The translations under genes and the position numbers were made by a program. DNA of 64,000 bases from an uncultured Lachnospiraceae bacterium (GTDB lineage Bacteria; Bacillota; Clostridia; Lachnospirales; Lachnospiraceae). Where the stretch lies: contig CATXUX010000006.1 of NCBI GenBank assembly GCA_958402795.1, forward strand, positions 1 through 64,000. Reading direction: 5' to 3'. The notes under the pieces were generated by a model. It searched no databases and was not told the DNA's origin. It saw only the letters and a list, made by a program, of their open reading frames with translations. How positions within the stretch are numbered: the stretch's first letter is position 1; the number at the start of each line of letters is the position of its first letter. Positions 33,151 through 42,095 of the stretch are shown here, one piece after another.

Positions 33151-34233
33151 TTATTTTTCTTTTATTACCATGGAAATCTGAACCGGCAGTCCAAACACAA
33201 CCGGCAGCAAAAAAGTTGCAAACCGGTAGATCAGCATGCCGGATGCGGCGGATACATTTCCCACCAGCGGCGTAAAAAGCAGATAGAATACCGCTTCTAC
33301 CGCACCCACGCCTCCCGGTGTGGGGATGACCCCTGCCAGAGCCGCAGACATCGCCGATACCGCCGTCACAAGCGTTAACTCCGCGGGTTTTGTCATGCCG
33401 TAGAGAAATGCAGGAATCATATACCACATCGTCAGTTTCCCGATTGTCAGAAGAAAGACTTCTGTAAGCAGCTTCGGAGATGTCAGGAGACGTTTTGCCT
33501 CCCTGCGGATGATCACTGCCTTATTCTCCCATTCATCGGTCAGTTCCTTCCATCTTTCGGTGTTCCTTTTCTTCCCGGCACGTTTTTTCTTTTTTGTTCC
33601 GGATTCGTTCTGCTGCGTCTTTTCCGCCTGCTTTTTTTCATACTTTCTGACGCCTGCTCTGATTCCCTTAAATATCACCTTGTGCAGCGGTTCGCAGACG
33701 CATACGATGATCAACGCTGCTGCAACAAGAACCGTGATCAGGATACCGATGATAATATATACCGTATAATCCCGATACAAGTCTTTCATCTGGGACCAGT
33801 GCAGCAAAAATCCGCTCACAAAGTACAGGCAGATCGTGATCCTCTGGATAATATAGTTAATGGTAAACACTTCCAGACTCCGCTCTGCCGGAATCCCTTT
33901 CTTCCCGACATAATGCATCCCGGCCGGAACCGTGCCGCTCCCCAGTGTCAAGGTGCGGTAGAAACTATAGTACAGCGAACAGCCGATCCCATCTCTGTAG
34001 GAAAAATCTTTTTTCGTTGTCCGGAATAATCTTGCCAGAGCGCATCCGTCAAAGCAATTATATAAAAAGCTGCATACGACAGCGATCAGGATCATCTGCA
34101 CCGGTGTCTGCAGAACCTCTCTCAGAATATGATCCCATGAATCCCGCAGTAAAAAGAGTGCCAGACAAATAACGGCTGCCAGAAACACCAGTTTTCCGGC
34201 AGCGTTCTTTCTCTTATTTTTCAAATTGACCAC
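33151..34233 (-). CDS. UPF0104 / lysylphosphatidylglycerol synthase transmembrane-type protein
   Basis: A 360-aa polytopic membrane protein with about seven or eight helices in the family of the MprF flippase domain (YbhN/AglD-like). The hallmark PTPGGVGAVEAVFYLLFTP lies near the C-terminus. A lysine-rich cytoplasmic insert (around residues 200-240, KKKKRAGKKR) is prominent. There is no C-terminal lysyltransferase domain, so it would translocate or present a lipid rather than lysylate it. The start is a GTG with a weak A-rich ribosome site, 14 bp after the radical SAM gene, suggesting coupling. Confidence 0.78.
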   Translation of the reverse strand: MVNLKNKRKNAAGKLVFLAAVICLALFLLRDSWDHILREVLQTPVQMILIAVVCSFLYNCFDGCALARLFRTTKKDFSYRDGIGCSLYYSFYRTLTLGSGTVPAGMHYVGKKGIPAERSLEVFTINYIIQRITICLYFVSGFLLHWSQMKDLYRDYTVYIIIGILITVLVAAALIIVCVCEPLHKVIFKGIRAGVRKYEKKQAEKTQQNESGTKKKKRAGKKRNTERWKELTDEWENKAVIIRREAKRLLTSPKLLTEVFLLTIGKLTMWYMIPAFLYGMTKPAELTLVTAVSAMSAALAGVIPTPGGVGAVEAVFYLLFTPLVGNVSAASGMLIYRFATFLLPVVFGLPVQISMVIKEK

Positions 34234-34247
34234 ATACTTTTTCTTTT

Positions 34248-35633
34248 TTACTTAGTCTTCCCGGCTTTTCCGGATTTATCCCATAATTCCTCTGCCTTTC
34301 CACACCAGTTCTGTGCATAGGCGTCACACTTCGCGCAGAGATGTTCCACGCTCTCCGGAGATTCCAGATCCGTCGATTTCGCGCCCGATCTTTCCACCAT
34401 CGCCCGCAGTTTTTCCGGATTCTCCAGCATCGGACACGGACGCAGATGATTCTCGTTGAACGGCTGACCATGATAATATTCCATGAACAACGGCTGGCGC
34501 AGTGCGTCAAGGAGGCTGACTTCCCGGATATTCGCGCCGGAATAGTGAACAAATACACACGGCTCTACATCTCCGTTGGCGTTGATATGGCAGTAGTTCT
34601 TGCCTCCTGCAATACAGCCGTGCACGTACTCGCCATCGTTCTGGAAGTCAAATGCAAAAATTGATTTTCCGCCGGTCATGCCACGGATCTCACGCACTCT
34701 GTGATACATATATTCACGCTGCTCGGGCGTCGGAAGCAGGTCTGTGGACGCTGCGTTTCCAACCGGCATATAATGGAAGTACCATGCGTACCGGCAGCCT
34801 TTCTCAATGATCATATCCAAAAATTCATCCGAGGTAACAGTCTCCACGTTCGCCCTTGTATAGCAGATCGAAACGCCGAAAATCTGTCCGTGCGCTTTCA
34901 AAAGATCCATCGCTTCCATGACACGGTCAAAGGTTCCCGCGCCGCGGCGTCCGTCATTGACTTCTTCATATCCTTCCAGGCTGATGGAAAGGGACAGGTT
35001 GCCGACACGGTCCATCTCCTGACAGAACTCCTCGTCTACCAGCGTTCCGTTTGTAAATGAATGGAAGATACAGTCATCATGTTTTTCACACAGACGGATC
35101 AGATCTTTCTTGCGCACCAGCGGTTCTCCGCCTGTAAACATATACAGATAGATTCCCAGTTCCTTCCCCTGCGTTACGATACTGTCCATTTCTTCATATG
35201 TCAGCGCCATCGTATGACCGTACTCTGCCGCCCAGCATCCGGTACAGTGCAGATTACATGCACTCGTCGGGTCGATCAGAAGAAGCCACGGAATGTTGCA
35301 CTGATATTTTTCCCGGTTTTCTTTCATGATCTTCGCTCCGCTCAGCATCGCTTCAAAGCCGAGGTTCATCGCCGTACGTTTCAGAACGTTCGGATGTACT
35401 TCTCTGCAAATCCGGTCTATGTACTGCATCCACTTTCCGTCTCTGTCGCGGATCATATCCCTTGCCTTCTCATAGTTTTCTTCCGGGAACCGGTCCTTTG
35501 CAAAACTCTGCGTCAGATCGACCGCTTTGAGCAGTCCTTTCTCCCTCTTGTCTGCATCCTGAATATTCTTGATCAGCATATCTGCTACTGCCCCGAATGC
35601 GGTTCTCGCCGCCTGATGTCTGATTGTTGCCAT
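34248..35633 (-). CDS. Radical SAM protein with C-terminal cysteine-rich (SPASM-like) region
   Basis: A 461-aa radical SAM enzyme. The 4Fe-4S motif CNLHCTGC (C126, C130, C133) sits after a roughly 120-residue N-terminal helical extension, and FTGGEPLVRK is the SAM-binding GGEP motif. The C-terminal part has many cysteines (HGCIAGGKNYCHINANGDVEPC, RPCPML, CAKCDAYAQNWC), fitting auxiliary Fe-S clusters. The substrate is unknown. The close upstream position to a lipid-flippase-like gene and similarity of layout to lipid- or peptide-modifying radical SAM proteins (HpnH- or PqqE-like) make lipid or cell-wall modification a reasonable guess only. Confidence 0.8.
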   Translation of the reverse strand: MATIRHQAARTAFGAVADMLIKNIQDADKREKGLLKAVDLTQSFAKDRFPEENYEKARDMIRDRDGKWMQYIDRICREVHPNVLKRTAMNLGFEAMLSGAKIMKENREKYQCNIPWLLLIDPTSACNLHCTGCWAAEYGHTMALTYEEMDSIVTQGKELGIYLYMFTGGEPLVRKKDLIRLCEKHDDCIFHSFTNGTLVDEEFCQEMDRVGNLSLSISLEGYEEVNDGRRGAGTFDRVMEAMDLLKAHGQIFGVSICYTRANVETVTSDEFLDMIIEKGCRYAWYFHYMPVGNAASTDLLPTPEQREYMYHRVREIRGMTGGKSIFAFDFQNDGEYVHGCIAGGKNYCHINANGDVEPCVFVHYSGANIREVSLLDALRQPLFMEYYHGQPFNENHLRPCPMLENPEKLRAMVERSGAKSTDLESPESVEHLCAKCDAYAQNWCGKAEELWDKSGKAGKTK

Positions 35634-35685
35634 TTCAATTCACCTTTTTCCTTTCCTCTTTATCTCTTGCGTATTTTATCTTATT

Positions 35686-36261
35686 TTACATAATGTATCG
35701 AATGATCAGCTCTGCGCCTCCAAACAGGATAATACTACCGCCCAGTGTAACCATCTGACGCCGGAACTGGCATCCCATCCAGTACCCTACATACACTCCA
35801 CAGATCACGCAGACACATGTTACGATTGCGATCGCAGGAACCATGGCGATCAAATCGGTCTGGAGGAACCCGAATCCGAGTCCTGCCAGAAGTGCGTCTA
35901 TACTTGTGACGCACGCCATGATGAGCGTCTGCCTGATATTGAGCGTATCATCCTTGTGTTCCTCAATCGTCTTCAGATTTGCGGACTTTGCGATAATATA
36001 GATCCCGAGTCCGAAAAATATCATGATCGAAATCTTATTTGCATTTTCTGCAGCTCTTTCCGAATAGGCTGCCAGCGCCGGAATGTATGTGATCAGATTT
36101 CCGAGGAGCAGATTGACTGTCTGCGAAACGGTAAATATCACACATAGTGTTGTCAGGTTCTTTTTGCTGATCTTCGACATCAGCGCGCCCTTCCCTAAAG
36201 CGTATGCAAATACATCCATAGATAATCCTATCGCGATCACATATATTTCAAATAAGTTCAA
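35686..36261 (-). CDS. mntP: Manganese efflux pump MntP family protein
   Basis: A 191-aa membrane protein with six predicted helices in two inverted repeats. The repeat motifs are AIGLSMDVFAYALGKG near the N-terminus and CVTSIDALLAGLGFGF in the second half, each with the conserved metal-binding Asp. It would export Mn(II). The start is a TTG at 36261 directly after an AAGGAGAGGAGG purine-rich site. I see no yybP-ykoY manganese riboswitch in the upstream region. It may be co-transcribed with the radical SAM gene 52 bp downstream. Confidence 0.85.
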   Translation of the reverse strand: MNLFEIYVIAIGLSMDVFAYALGKGALMSKISKKNLTTLCVIFTVSQTVNLLLGNLITYIPALAAYSERAAENANKISIMIFFGLGIYIIAKSANLKTIEEHKDDTLNIRQTLIMACVTSIDALLAGLGFGFLQTDLIAMVPAIAIVTCVCVICGVYVGYWMGCQFRRQMVTLGGSIILFGGAELIIRYIM

Positions 36262-36486
36262 AGTCCTCCTCTCCTTTCACTTTGATGGGTTTATTTTACC
36301 AGTTTTTCTCCGTATTTGTGAAGATTCAGAACATGACCGTGTGTCGTTTGCAGAACACAATTTCCCCGCATCTGTCCGATTCCAACGACATTTTCCCGGA
36401 TTTGTATCCGGGTGTTCCTGATTCCCATTCGTTCAGTCGGAACCGGCCGGCACCACAAAACCGCCGCATATTAAGGATCCTGCTGA

Positions 36487-36504
36487 TATTAGTCATAGCT
36501 AATA
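36487..36504. promoter_or_regulatory. Candidate TetR operator
   Basis: TATTAG-TCATAG-CTAATA is a perfect 6-bp inverted repeat ending 6 bases before the -35 of the TetR gene. Confidence 0.4.
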
Positions 36505-36510
36505 CGAGAT

Positions 36511-36539
36511 TTGCTTTTATCAAAAAAGTATGTTATACT
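36511..36539 (+). promoter_or_regulatory. Promoter of TetR gene 1
   Basis: TTGCTT (36511-36516), a 17-base spacer and TATACT (36534-36539), 53 bp before the start codon. Confidence 0.65.
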
Positions 36540-36592
36540 ACGTGCAAAACCTTTGACGCAGTTTACTTTATGAAGGAGTTAAGTGATACAAC

Positions 36593-37171
36593 ATGGAAGA
36601 CAAAAAAGAACTCACAAAGGATCTGCTGACGGCCTCTTTCCGCGAGCTGCTGCTGCGGACTCCTTTTGAGAAGATTACGATCAAGATGATCACAGACGGC
36701 GCCGGAGTCATCCGACCGACTTTTTATAAACATTTTCAGGATAAATACGAGATACTGGAGTGGATCCTCCAGACAGAAATCGCCAATAAGATCCAGATCC
36801 TCATCGACAACGATATGGAGGAAGACATCTTCCGCCTGCTCTGCAACTGTCTGGAAAAAGACCGTGCCTTTTACAAAAAGGCCTATATGATCGAAGGACA
36901 GAACTCGTTTCAGGAGCTCATGTACAATTATATTTATAACCTGTTCCTCCGGCTCCTGCACAAGTATCCCATGAAAGCGCCGGAGAAATTATCGTTTCTG
37001 ACCGAAGAGGCTCTCGCCAGATTTTACACATTCGGTCTCGCGGATTCGCTGCAATACTGGATTGTGGAGGAGAATAAAATGACAGCGGAAGATATCACGA
37101 CCGCATACGAGTACATCATCCACAACTCCATACTGGATATTGTAGACCATCCCCGGAAGAACGCAATTTAA
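36593..37171 (+). CDS. TetR/AcrR-family regulator (DhaS-like)
   Basis: A 192-aa regulator with an N-terminal TetR HTH (KITIKMITDGAGVIRPTFYKHFQDKYEIL, recognition helix RPTFYKHF). The C-terminal ligand domain ends YIIHNSILDIVD and resembles the DhaS/TetR_C_8 type. It has its own promoter and terminator, so it is monocistronic. Its targets could be glgB on one side or mntP on the other; neither is shown. The ATG is preceded by GAAGGAG about 12 bases upstream. Confidence 0.82.
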   Translation: MEDKKELTKDLLTASFRELLLRTPFEKITIKMITDGAGVIRPTFYKHFQDKYEILEWILQTEIANKIQILIDNDMEEDIFRLLCNCLEKDRAFYKKAYMIEGQNSFQELMYNYIYNLFLRLLHKYPMKAPEKLSFLTEEALARFYTFGLADSLQYWIVEENKMTAEDITTAYEYIIHNSILDIVDHPRKNAI

Positions 37172-37224
37172 AAACTGCGGTGGAACCACCGGCTGACAGC
37201 CGGAAACAAAACCACCGCAGTTTT
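37171..37224. terminator. Bidirectional terminator, TetR gene 1 / glgB
   Basis: AAAACTGCGGTGG pairs with CCACCGCAGTTTT around an inner CCGGC/GCCGG hairpin. Both ends carry A or T runs, fitting the convergent genes. It begins at the TetR stop codon. Confidence 0.85.
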
Positions 37225-37250
37225 CCTTTCTCTATTCTCTTACTTGCACA

Positions 37251-39074
37251 TTATTCCTTCCCGTCAGAATCGATCTGCAGCAGTATTCCTGAAAACGGAG
37301 GCAGTGTACATACGATCTGTTCTTTTACCAGACAGCACTGTTCTTCTCCCTCTACAGTATCTCCGCTGAACCTCTGCCAGTCGCTGTCCAGCAAAACCCG
37401 GATTTTTTCTGCACCGGGCAGTACCGGAGACGTGTACTCCTGCACCGTGTTTCCAAAATTGAACAAAGCTGCAAGCTGCTCGTTTTTGCTCCGGCGTATG
37501 ACCGCATAGACACATTTTTCTTCCTGATGGCAGTCCAGCCATTCAAATCCCGCATTTTCATAATCTTCTTCATAGAATGCACTGTGGGCGAGATACAGCT
37601 CATTCAGCTCTTTCATATAGTGGTAGAACGAGTCATGAAGCGGATACTTGAGAAGATCCCAGTCCTGCTCCCGTTTTTCATCCCACTCCCGGAGTTGTCC
37701 GATCTCATTTCCCATGAAATTCATCTTCTTTCCCGGATGCACCATCATATAAAGATACATTGCTCTCCCCTGCGGGAATTTCTGGTCATACTCTCCGTTC
37801 ATCTTCTGCAGGATCGTCGCTTTCCCGTGTACGACTTCATCGTGGGAATAAGGCAGCAGGTACCGCTCATTCCAGTAATACATCATGGAAAATGTCAGTT
37901 TGTGGTACTGTTCTGTCCGAAGCTCTGGCGGCGCCTGAAAATATTCCAGCGTATCGTGCATCCAGCCCATATCCCATTTATAATCGAAACCCAGACCTCC
38001 CTGATCGGCCGGACGCGTAACGCCCGGATAATTGGTGGAATCCTCTGCGATCAGCATACATCCCGGGTTGATTGCTTTGAGTCCCCGGTTCATCACTTTC
38101 AGGAAATCAACCGCGTTTCCGTTGACTCCGCGCGCCGGATCTCCCTGCCAGTATATGATCCTGCTGATCGCGTCCATGCGGATCCCGTCAAAATGATACT
38201 CTTTCAGCCAGTAATTCGCCGCCGACTGCAGAAATGACCGTACCTCCCCGCGGGAATGCATGAAATTGTAGCTTCCCCATTCGCTGACGCCCACATCGCC
38301 ATGCGGATATTCATACAGAGCCGTTCCGTCATAATGCACCAGTCCGTATGCATCCACCGCAAAATGTACCGGGACAAAATCAAGGATCGCCCCGATCCCG
38401 TTCTGATGCAGAAGATCGATCAGATGCATCAGTTCTTCATTTGTCCCATAGCGGCTTGTAGGCGCGAAAAATCCGGTATTCTGGTATCCCCAGCTCTCGT
38501 CGCACGGGTGCTCACTCAGCGGCAGAAATTCCACATAATTGTATCCGCTTTCTTTGAGCCAGGCGATCAGTTCCTCTGCAAGCTCATCATAATGATACCA
38601 TCCGTTCTCACATTCTTCGTCCTTGCATTTCATGTGCCATGATCCAAAGTGCATCTCATAAATATTGAGCGGCCGGTCTTCACAGACTGTCCGCTGTTTC
38701 ATCCATTTGCTGTCTTCAAACGTATAGCTGTAAATGCTTCTGACAATGGACCGGTGAGCCGGACGCAGTTCCATTCCGAACCCGTATGGATCGCAGTGGT
38801 CCGTATACCCGCCATCCTGCGTATAAACCCGGTATTCATACGGTGTCCCCGGCGTCACGCCCGGGATATATACTTCATAAAAGTTGCCGTCATAAGACTG
38901 TGCCATCGCAACCTGCGTCTTTTCCTCTCCGTAGCGTACACAGACGCCCTTCGCCGAAGGCGCAAACGTCCGGAAAACCGTGCCGTTTTCTACCGCGTGC
39001 GCTCCCAGAAACTCGTACGCATCAAAAATCTGTCCGGTATAAAACCCATACATATCCATTGCATTCAGTGCCAT
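37251..39074 (-). CDS. glgB: 1,4-alpha-glucan branching enzyme
   Basis: A GH13 glycogen branching enzyme of 607 aa. The N-terminal CBM48 domain includes FLGAHAVENGTVFRTFAPSA, and the catalytic (beta/alpha)8 barrel shows the nucleophile Asp in FDGIRMDAIS, the acid Glu in MLIAEDSTNYP and the LPYSHDEVVHGK motif. I place the start at 39074 (MALNAMD), because GGAGG, itself part of an upstream in-frame ATG at 39089, lies 8 bases away. No other glycogen gene is adjacent; two TetR regulators flank it. Confidence 0.93.
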   Translation of the reverse strand: MALNAMDMYGFYTGQIFDAYEFLGAHAVENGTVFRTFAPSAKGVCVRYGEEKTQVAMAQSYDGNFYEVYIPGVTPGTPYEYRVYTQDGGYTDHCDPYGFGMELRPAHRSIVRSIYSYTFEDSKWMKQRTVCEDRPLNIYEMHFGSWHMKCKDEECENGWYHYDELAEELIAWLKESGYNYVEFLPLSEHPCDESWGYQNTGFFAPTSRYGTNEELMHLIDLLHQNGIGAILDFVPVHFAVDAYGLVHYDGTALYEYPHGDVGVSEWGSYNFMHSRGEVRSFLQSAANYWLKEYHFDGIRMDAISRIIYWQGDPARGVNGNAVDFLKVMNRGLKAINPGCMLIAEDSTNYPGVTRPADQGGLGFDYKWDMGWMHDTLEYFQAPPELRTEQYHKLTFSMMYYWNERYLLPYSHDEVVHGKATILQKMNGEYDQKFPQGRAMYLYMMVHPGKKMNFMGNEIGQLREWDEKREQDWDLLKYPLHDSFYHYMKELNELYLAHSAFYEEDYENAGFEWLDCHQEEKCVYAVIRRSKNEQLAALFNFGNTVQEYTSPVLPGAEKIRVLLDSDWQRFSGDTVEGEEQCCLVKEQIVCTLPPFSGILLQIDSDGKE

Positions 39075-39113
39075 TTTTCTATCCTCCATACCATTTTTAC
39101 TGTCAAAAAGTAA

Positions 39114-39142
39114 TTGACGGTAGTCTATTAGTGTACTATAAT
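39114..39142 (+). promoter_or_regulatory. Promoter of TetR gene 2
   Basis: TTGACG (39114-39119), a 17-base spacer and a perfect TATAAT (39137-39142), giving a leader of about 155 bases to the TetR gene at 39306. Confidence 0.7.
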
Positions 39143-39153
39143 CAGTTTACCAG

Positions 39154-39172
39154 TGGATTTCATAAAAATCCA
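39154..39172. promoter_or_regulatory. Dyad downstream of the TetR gene 2 promoter
   Basis: TGGATTT-CATAA-AAATCCA is a perfect 7-bp inverted repeat starting 12 bases after the -10, a good place for autorepression. A second, looser repeat ATCGTT/AACGAT occurs near 39263-39288. Confidence 0.4.
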
Positions 39173-39305
39173 TGTGCGGATTTTGGAAACTGAATCATAT
39201 TAAATTCTTTTCCAAAACCGGTCATTATTAGACACTATGGGGATATAGGAAATTATCTGAATAATCGTTACGAATCATAGCAAACGATCAAAAAAGGAGT
39301 ATGAC

Positions 39306-39851
39306 ATGGATCTACGGGAGAAAAAGACAATACGCAGCATCACGAACGCTTTTTTACAGCTCCGGTCAAAGAAACCGCTGGAGCGCATCACCGTCCGGGA
39401 ACTGGCGGAGCTGGCAGAGATCAGCAAGGCAACGTTCTATCTGCACTACAAAGATATTTATGACCTGTCAGACACGCTGGAAAAAGAAGTGATCCAGAAC
39501 GTGCTGAACAGTATCCCCCATCCGGAATGGATGCTGACCGATTCCGGACAATTTGTACGCGATCTTTTCACTGCGTTCCATGCGCAGCAGAGCATGATCG
39601 ACATCCTGTTCTCCGGATCCCGCTCCAGTGTCCTGCCGCTCAGTATTGAAAAGGAACTGAAGCAGTATATCTTTCGGATGTATCCTGACCTGAGGGAAAA
39701 CGCGCAGGCCAACATCCTGCTCACTTATCAGATTCAGGGCGGATACTACGCCTATAAAGAAAACAGGGATTCTTTCGGGGAAGATTATGTTGTGGCGGTC
39801 ATCAGCGATGTAACGCAGAACTACTATGAAAGTCCCGCTCCGCAGCCATGA
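39306..39851 (+). CDS. TetR/AcrR-family regulator
   Basis: A 181-aa regulator with an N-terminal HTH (RITVRELAELAEISKATFYLHYKDIYDLSD) and a C-terminal all-helical domain typical of the family. AAGGAG lies 6 bases before the ATG. It is divergent from glgB and is followed by a terminator. Ligand and targets are unknown. Confidence 0.82.
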   Translation: MDLREKKTIRSITNAFLQLRSKKPLERITVRELAELAEISKATFYLHYKDIYDLSDTLEKEVIQNVLNSIPHPEWMLTDSGQFVRDLFTAFHAQQSMIDILFSGSRSSVLPLSIEKELKQYIFRMYPDLRENAQANILLTYQIQGGYYAYKENRDSFGEDYVVAVISDVTQNYYESPAPQP

Positions 39852-39894
39852 GGCAAGCCGGCATATCCCATATCAGGCAGGCAAAACCCGGCTT

Positions 39895-39941
39895 CAAAAA
39901 AAGAGCAGCAGCGCCATCACAACGCCCCTGCTCTCTTTTTT
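39895..39941. terminator. Bidirectional terminator, TetR gene 2 / mrp
   Basis: AAAAAAAGAGCAG pairs with CTGCTCTCTTTTTT (about 12 bp) around a C/A-rich loop, with A and T runs on either side. It lies between convergent genes. Confidence 0.85.
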
Positions 39942-39945
39942 CATT

Positions 39946-40776
39946 CTAAAGCTCGACTTCTTTCAGGTAAGGATTCGTAACTTCGTAGAACCGCTCCTGC
40001 TCTACTGCCCTTGCAAGCTCCATATCGATCGGCATCCTGCCGAGTACCGGAACTCCAAGCTCCGCCGCGATCTCTTCAATATGGCTCTCGCCAAATACTT
40101 TGATCTCTTTTCCGCAGTCCGGACATTTTACATAACTGTAATTTTCTACGATTCCAAGTACCGGGATGTTCATCTGCTTTGCCATCCCATATGCCTTCTT
40201 TACGATCATCTGTACCAGATCCTGCGGAGACGTCACGATCACAACGCCGTCCAGCGGAAGCGACTGGAACACAGTCAGCGGCACGTCGCCGGTTCCCGGC
40301 GGCATATCCACAAACAGATAATCCAGATCTCCCCAGATCACATCGGTCCAGAACTGCTTTACCACACCGGAAATGATCGGACCTCTCCAGACAACCGGAG
40401 TCTCTTCATTATCCAGAAGCAGGTTGACGGACATAATCTCTGTCCCGTCTTTCGCCACGCTTGGCAGAATTCCCTCTTCACTTCCCGTTGCCATTCCATG
40501 AACGCCGTACATCTTCGGAATCGACGGGCCGGTCACATCCGCGTCAAGAATTCCCACGTTGTATCCTTTTTCCCGCATCATACGAGCAAGAGACGCCGTC
40601 ATAAGAGACTTTCCGACGCCGCCTTTTCCGCTCATCACGCCGATAACTCTTTTGATGCTGGAATGCGGGTTTGCCGGTTCCCTCATATCGCCTTTTTTAC
40701 TGCTGCAGTTATCCGCATGCGCACAGCCTGAACAGGACTCTTCACTGCATCCGCTGCCATCATATTGTTCTGACAT
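39946..40776 (-). CDS. mrp: Mrp/NBP35-family Fe-S cluster carrier ATPase
   Basis: A 276-aa P-loop ATPase that binds and transfers 4Fe-4S clusters. The deviant Walker A GKGGVGKSLMTA is near residue 50, LDADVTGPSIPKMYG and DMPPGTGD are conserved, and the bridging CPDC is present. A short N-terminal cysteine cluster (C10, C15, C18, C24) resembles the NBP35 ferredoxin-like extension. It sits 28 bp downstream of dnaJ on the same strand, possibly read through from the heat-shock operon. Confidence 0.9.
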   Translation of the reverse strand: MSEQYDGSGCSEESCSGCAHADNCSSKKGDMREPANPHSSIKRVIGVMSGKGGVGKSLMTASLARMMREKGYNVGILDADVTGPSIPKMYGVHGMATGSEEGILPSVAKDGTEIMSVNLLLDNEETPVVWRGPIISGVVKQFWTDVIWGDLDYLFVDMPPGTGDVPLTVFQSLPLDGVVIVTSPQDLVQMIVKKAYGMAKQMNIPVLGIVENYSYVKCPDCGKEIKVFGESHIEEIAAELGVPVLGRMPIDMELARAVEQERFYEVTNPYLKEVEL

Positions 40777-40804
40777 GTCTGTTTACCTTCTCTTTCTCAA
40801 TCCT

Positions 40805-41983
40805 TTATTCATCGAAATCATCGAAAACTTCTTTTACTTTATCCCGGAACCGTTTTCCTTTTTTCGGTTCCTCTTCGCCTGAACCGGATTTCAGCGTATT
40901 TCCGGAAAGCTCATCGAACCTCCGCAGCGCTTCTTTTGCTTCCGCGCTTAACTTCTCCGGAGTCTGGATCACAAGTGTCACAAAATGATCACCGCGTACC
41001 TGAGAGTTCCGCAGTGACGGAACGCCTTTTCCTTTCAGGCGTACTTTCGTGTCTGTCTTTGTTCCCGGTTTCACCGTGCATACGACGTCGCCGTCTACGG
41101 TCGCGACGCGGATATCCGCCCCTAATACTGCCTGTGCGTAAGAAATCGGTACCGTAGAATAAATATTCATATCCTGACGCTGGAAGATCGGATGTCTGGA
41201 TACATTGACTTCGACCAGAAGATCTCCTCGCGGTCCGCCGTTCGTACCCGGTTCTCCCTTTTCCCGGATCCGCACACACTGCCCGTTATCAATACCGGCA
41301 GGAATCGATACCTGAATCTTCTTCCGGCTGGATGTATATCCGGTTCCCGCGCAGGAGGTACATCTTTCTTTGATCACCTGACCGGAACCGTTACAGTTCG
41401 GACAGGTCTGTACATTCTGGACTGTTCCGAAAAATGACTGGGACGAATAAACGACCTGCCCTTTTCCTCCGCATTTCGGACAAGTCTCCGGAGATGTCCC
41501 CGGTTTTGCTCCCGTACCGCCGCATGTCCGGCACGGATCTTTCAGCACAAGATCCAGTTCTTTCTCGCAGCCAAATACAGCCTCCTCAAATGTGATGCGG
41601 ATACTCTTACGGATATTGGCGCCCTTCATCGGACTGTTCCCTGCACGGCCGCCCCGTCTGCTGCCGCCGAACAGATCTCCGAATATATCACCAAATATAT
41701 CGCTGAAATCAGCACTGTTAAAATCAAAACCGCCGCTTCCTCCGGCGCCGCCTTCAAACGCGGAATGTCCAAACTGATCATACTGGCGGCGTTTATCCGG
41801 ATCACTCAGTACCGCGTATGCTTCCGACGCCTCTTTAAACTTTTTCTCCGCCTCTGCATCGCCCGGATTCATATCCGGATGATACTTCTTCGCAAGAGAA
41901 CGGTATGCTTTTTTTATGGTCGCGTCGTCCGCATCTCTGCTTACGCCAAGCACCTCGTAATAATCTCTTTTTGACTCTGCCAT
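40805..41983 (-). CDS. dnaJ: Chaperone protein DnaJ
   Basis: A 392-aa type-I Hsp40. The J domain (residues 1-70) has KYHPDMN with HPD, then a Gly/Phe-rich linker follows. Four zinc repeats come next (CRTCGGTG, CPKCGGKG, CPNCNGSG, CTSCAGTG) before the C-terminal substrate domain. It stimulates the ATPase of DnaK. It is the last gene of hrcA-grpE-dnaK-dnaJ. The 170-bp gap from dnaK contains a hairpin. Confidence 0.96.
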   Translation of the reverse strand: MAESKRDYYEVLGVSRDADDATIKKAYRSLAKKYHPDMNPGDAEAEKKFKEASEAYAVLSDPDKRRQYDQFGHSAFEGGAGGSGGFDFNSADFSDIFGDIFGDLFGGSRRGGRAGNSPMKGANIRKSIRITFEEAVFGCEKELDLVLKDPCRTCGGTGAKPGTSPETCPKCGGKGQVVYSSQSFFGTVQNVQTCPNCNGSGQVIKERCTSCAGTGYTSSRKKIQVSIPAGIDNGQCVRIREKGEPGTNGGPRGDLLVEVNVSRHPIFQRQDMNIYSTVPISYAQAVLGADIRVATVDGDVVCTVKPGTKTDTKVRLKGKGVPSLRNSQVRGDHFVTLVIQTPEKLSAEAKEALRRFDELSGNTLKSGSGEEEPKKGKRFRDKVKEVFDDFDE

Positions 41984-42061
41984 AACAATCTACCTTTCAT
42001 CTGTCTCGTTTTACCTTGCCGTCTGACTGTGTTTCCGATTCACAACTCAGAACCCCAAGAA

Positions 42062-42095
42062 ATTCTACGAAGCCGTCTGACCGGCCCCGTAGAAT
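42062..42095. other. Stem-loop between dnaK and dnaJ
   Basis: ATTCTACG (42062-42069) pairs with CGTAGAAT (42088-42095), with an inner CCG/CGG helix. On the minus strand it is followed by TTTCTTGGGG, not a strong U tract, so it may be a partial terminator or processing site that sets the dnaJ level. Confidence 0.5.

Larger units (their letters stand above)
36262..36592. other. 331-bp divergent intergenic region, mntP / TetR gene
   Basis: It contains the mntP ribosome site, a non-conserved stretch with a short open frame on the minus strand (36326-36523) that I do not believe is a gene, and a CCGGATacaaATCCGG hairpin (36397-36412). Near its right end lie a dyad and promoter for the TetR gene. 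No riboswitch was recognised. Confidence 0.5.

Noticed and set aside
36262..36510. yybP-ykoY manganese riboswitch before mntP
   Set aside because: The conserved internal-loop sequences were not seen; only an unrelated short hairpin (CCGGAT/ATCCGG) is present.
36326..36523. 65-codon minus-strand open frame upstream of mntP
   Set aside because: No ribosome site, unusual composition, and overlap with the TetR promoter region; it could be a gene remnant but nothing identifies it.
37171..37224. GCGGTGGAACCACC looked like a T-box specifier/antiterminator motif
   Set aside because: It is part of a simple terminator hairpin after a TetR gene, with no T-box stem I or downstream aminoacyl or amino acid gene.
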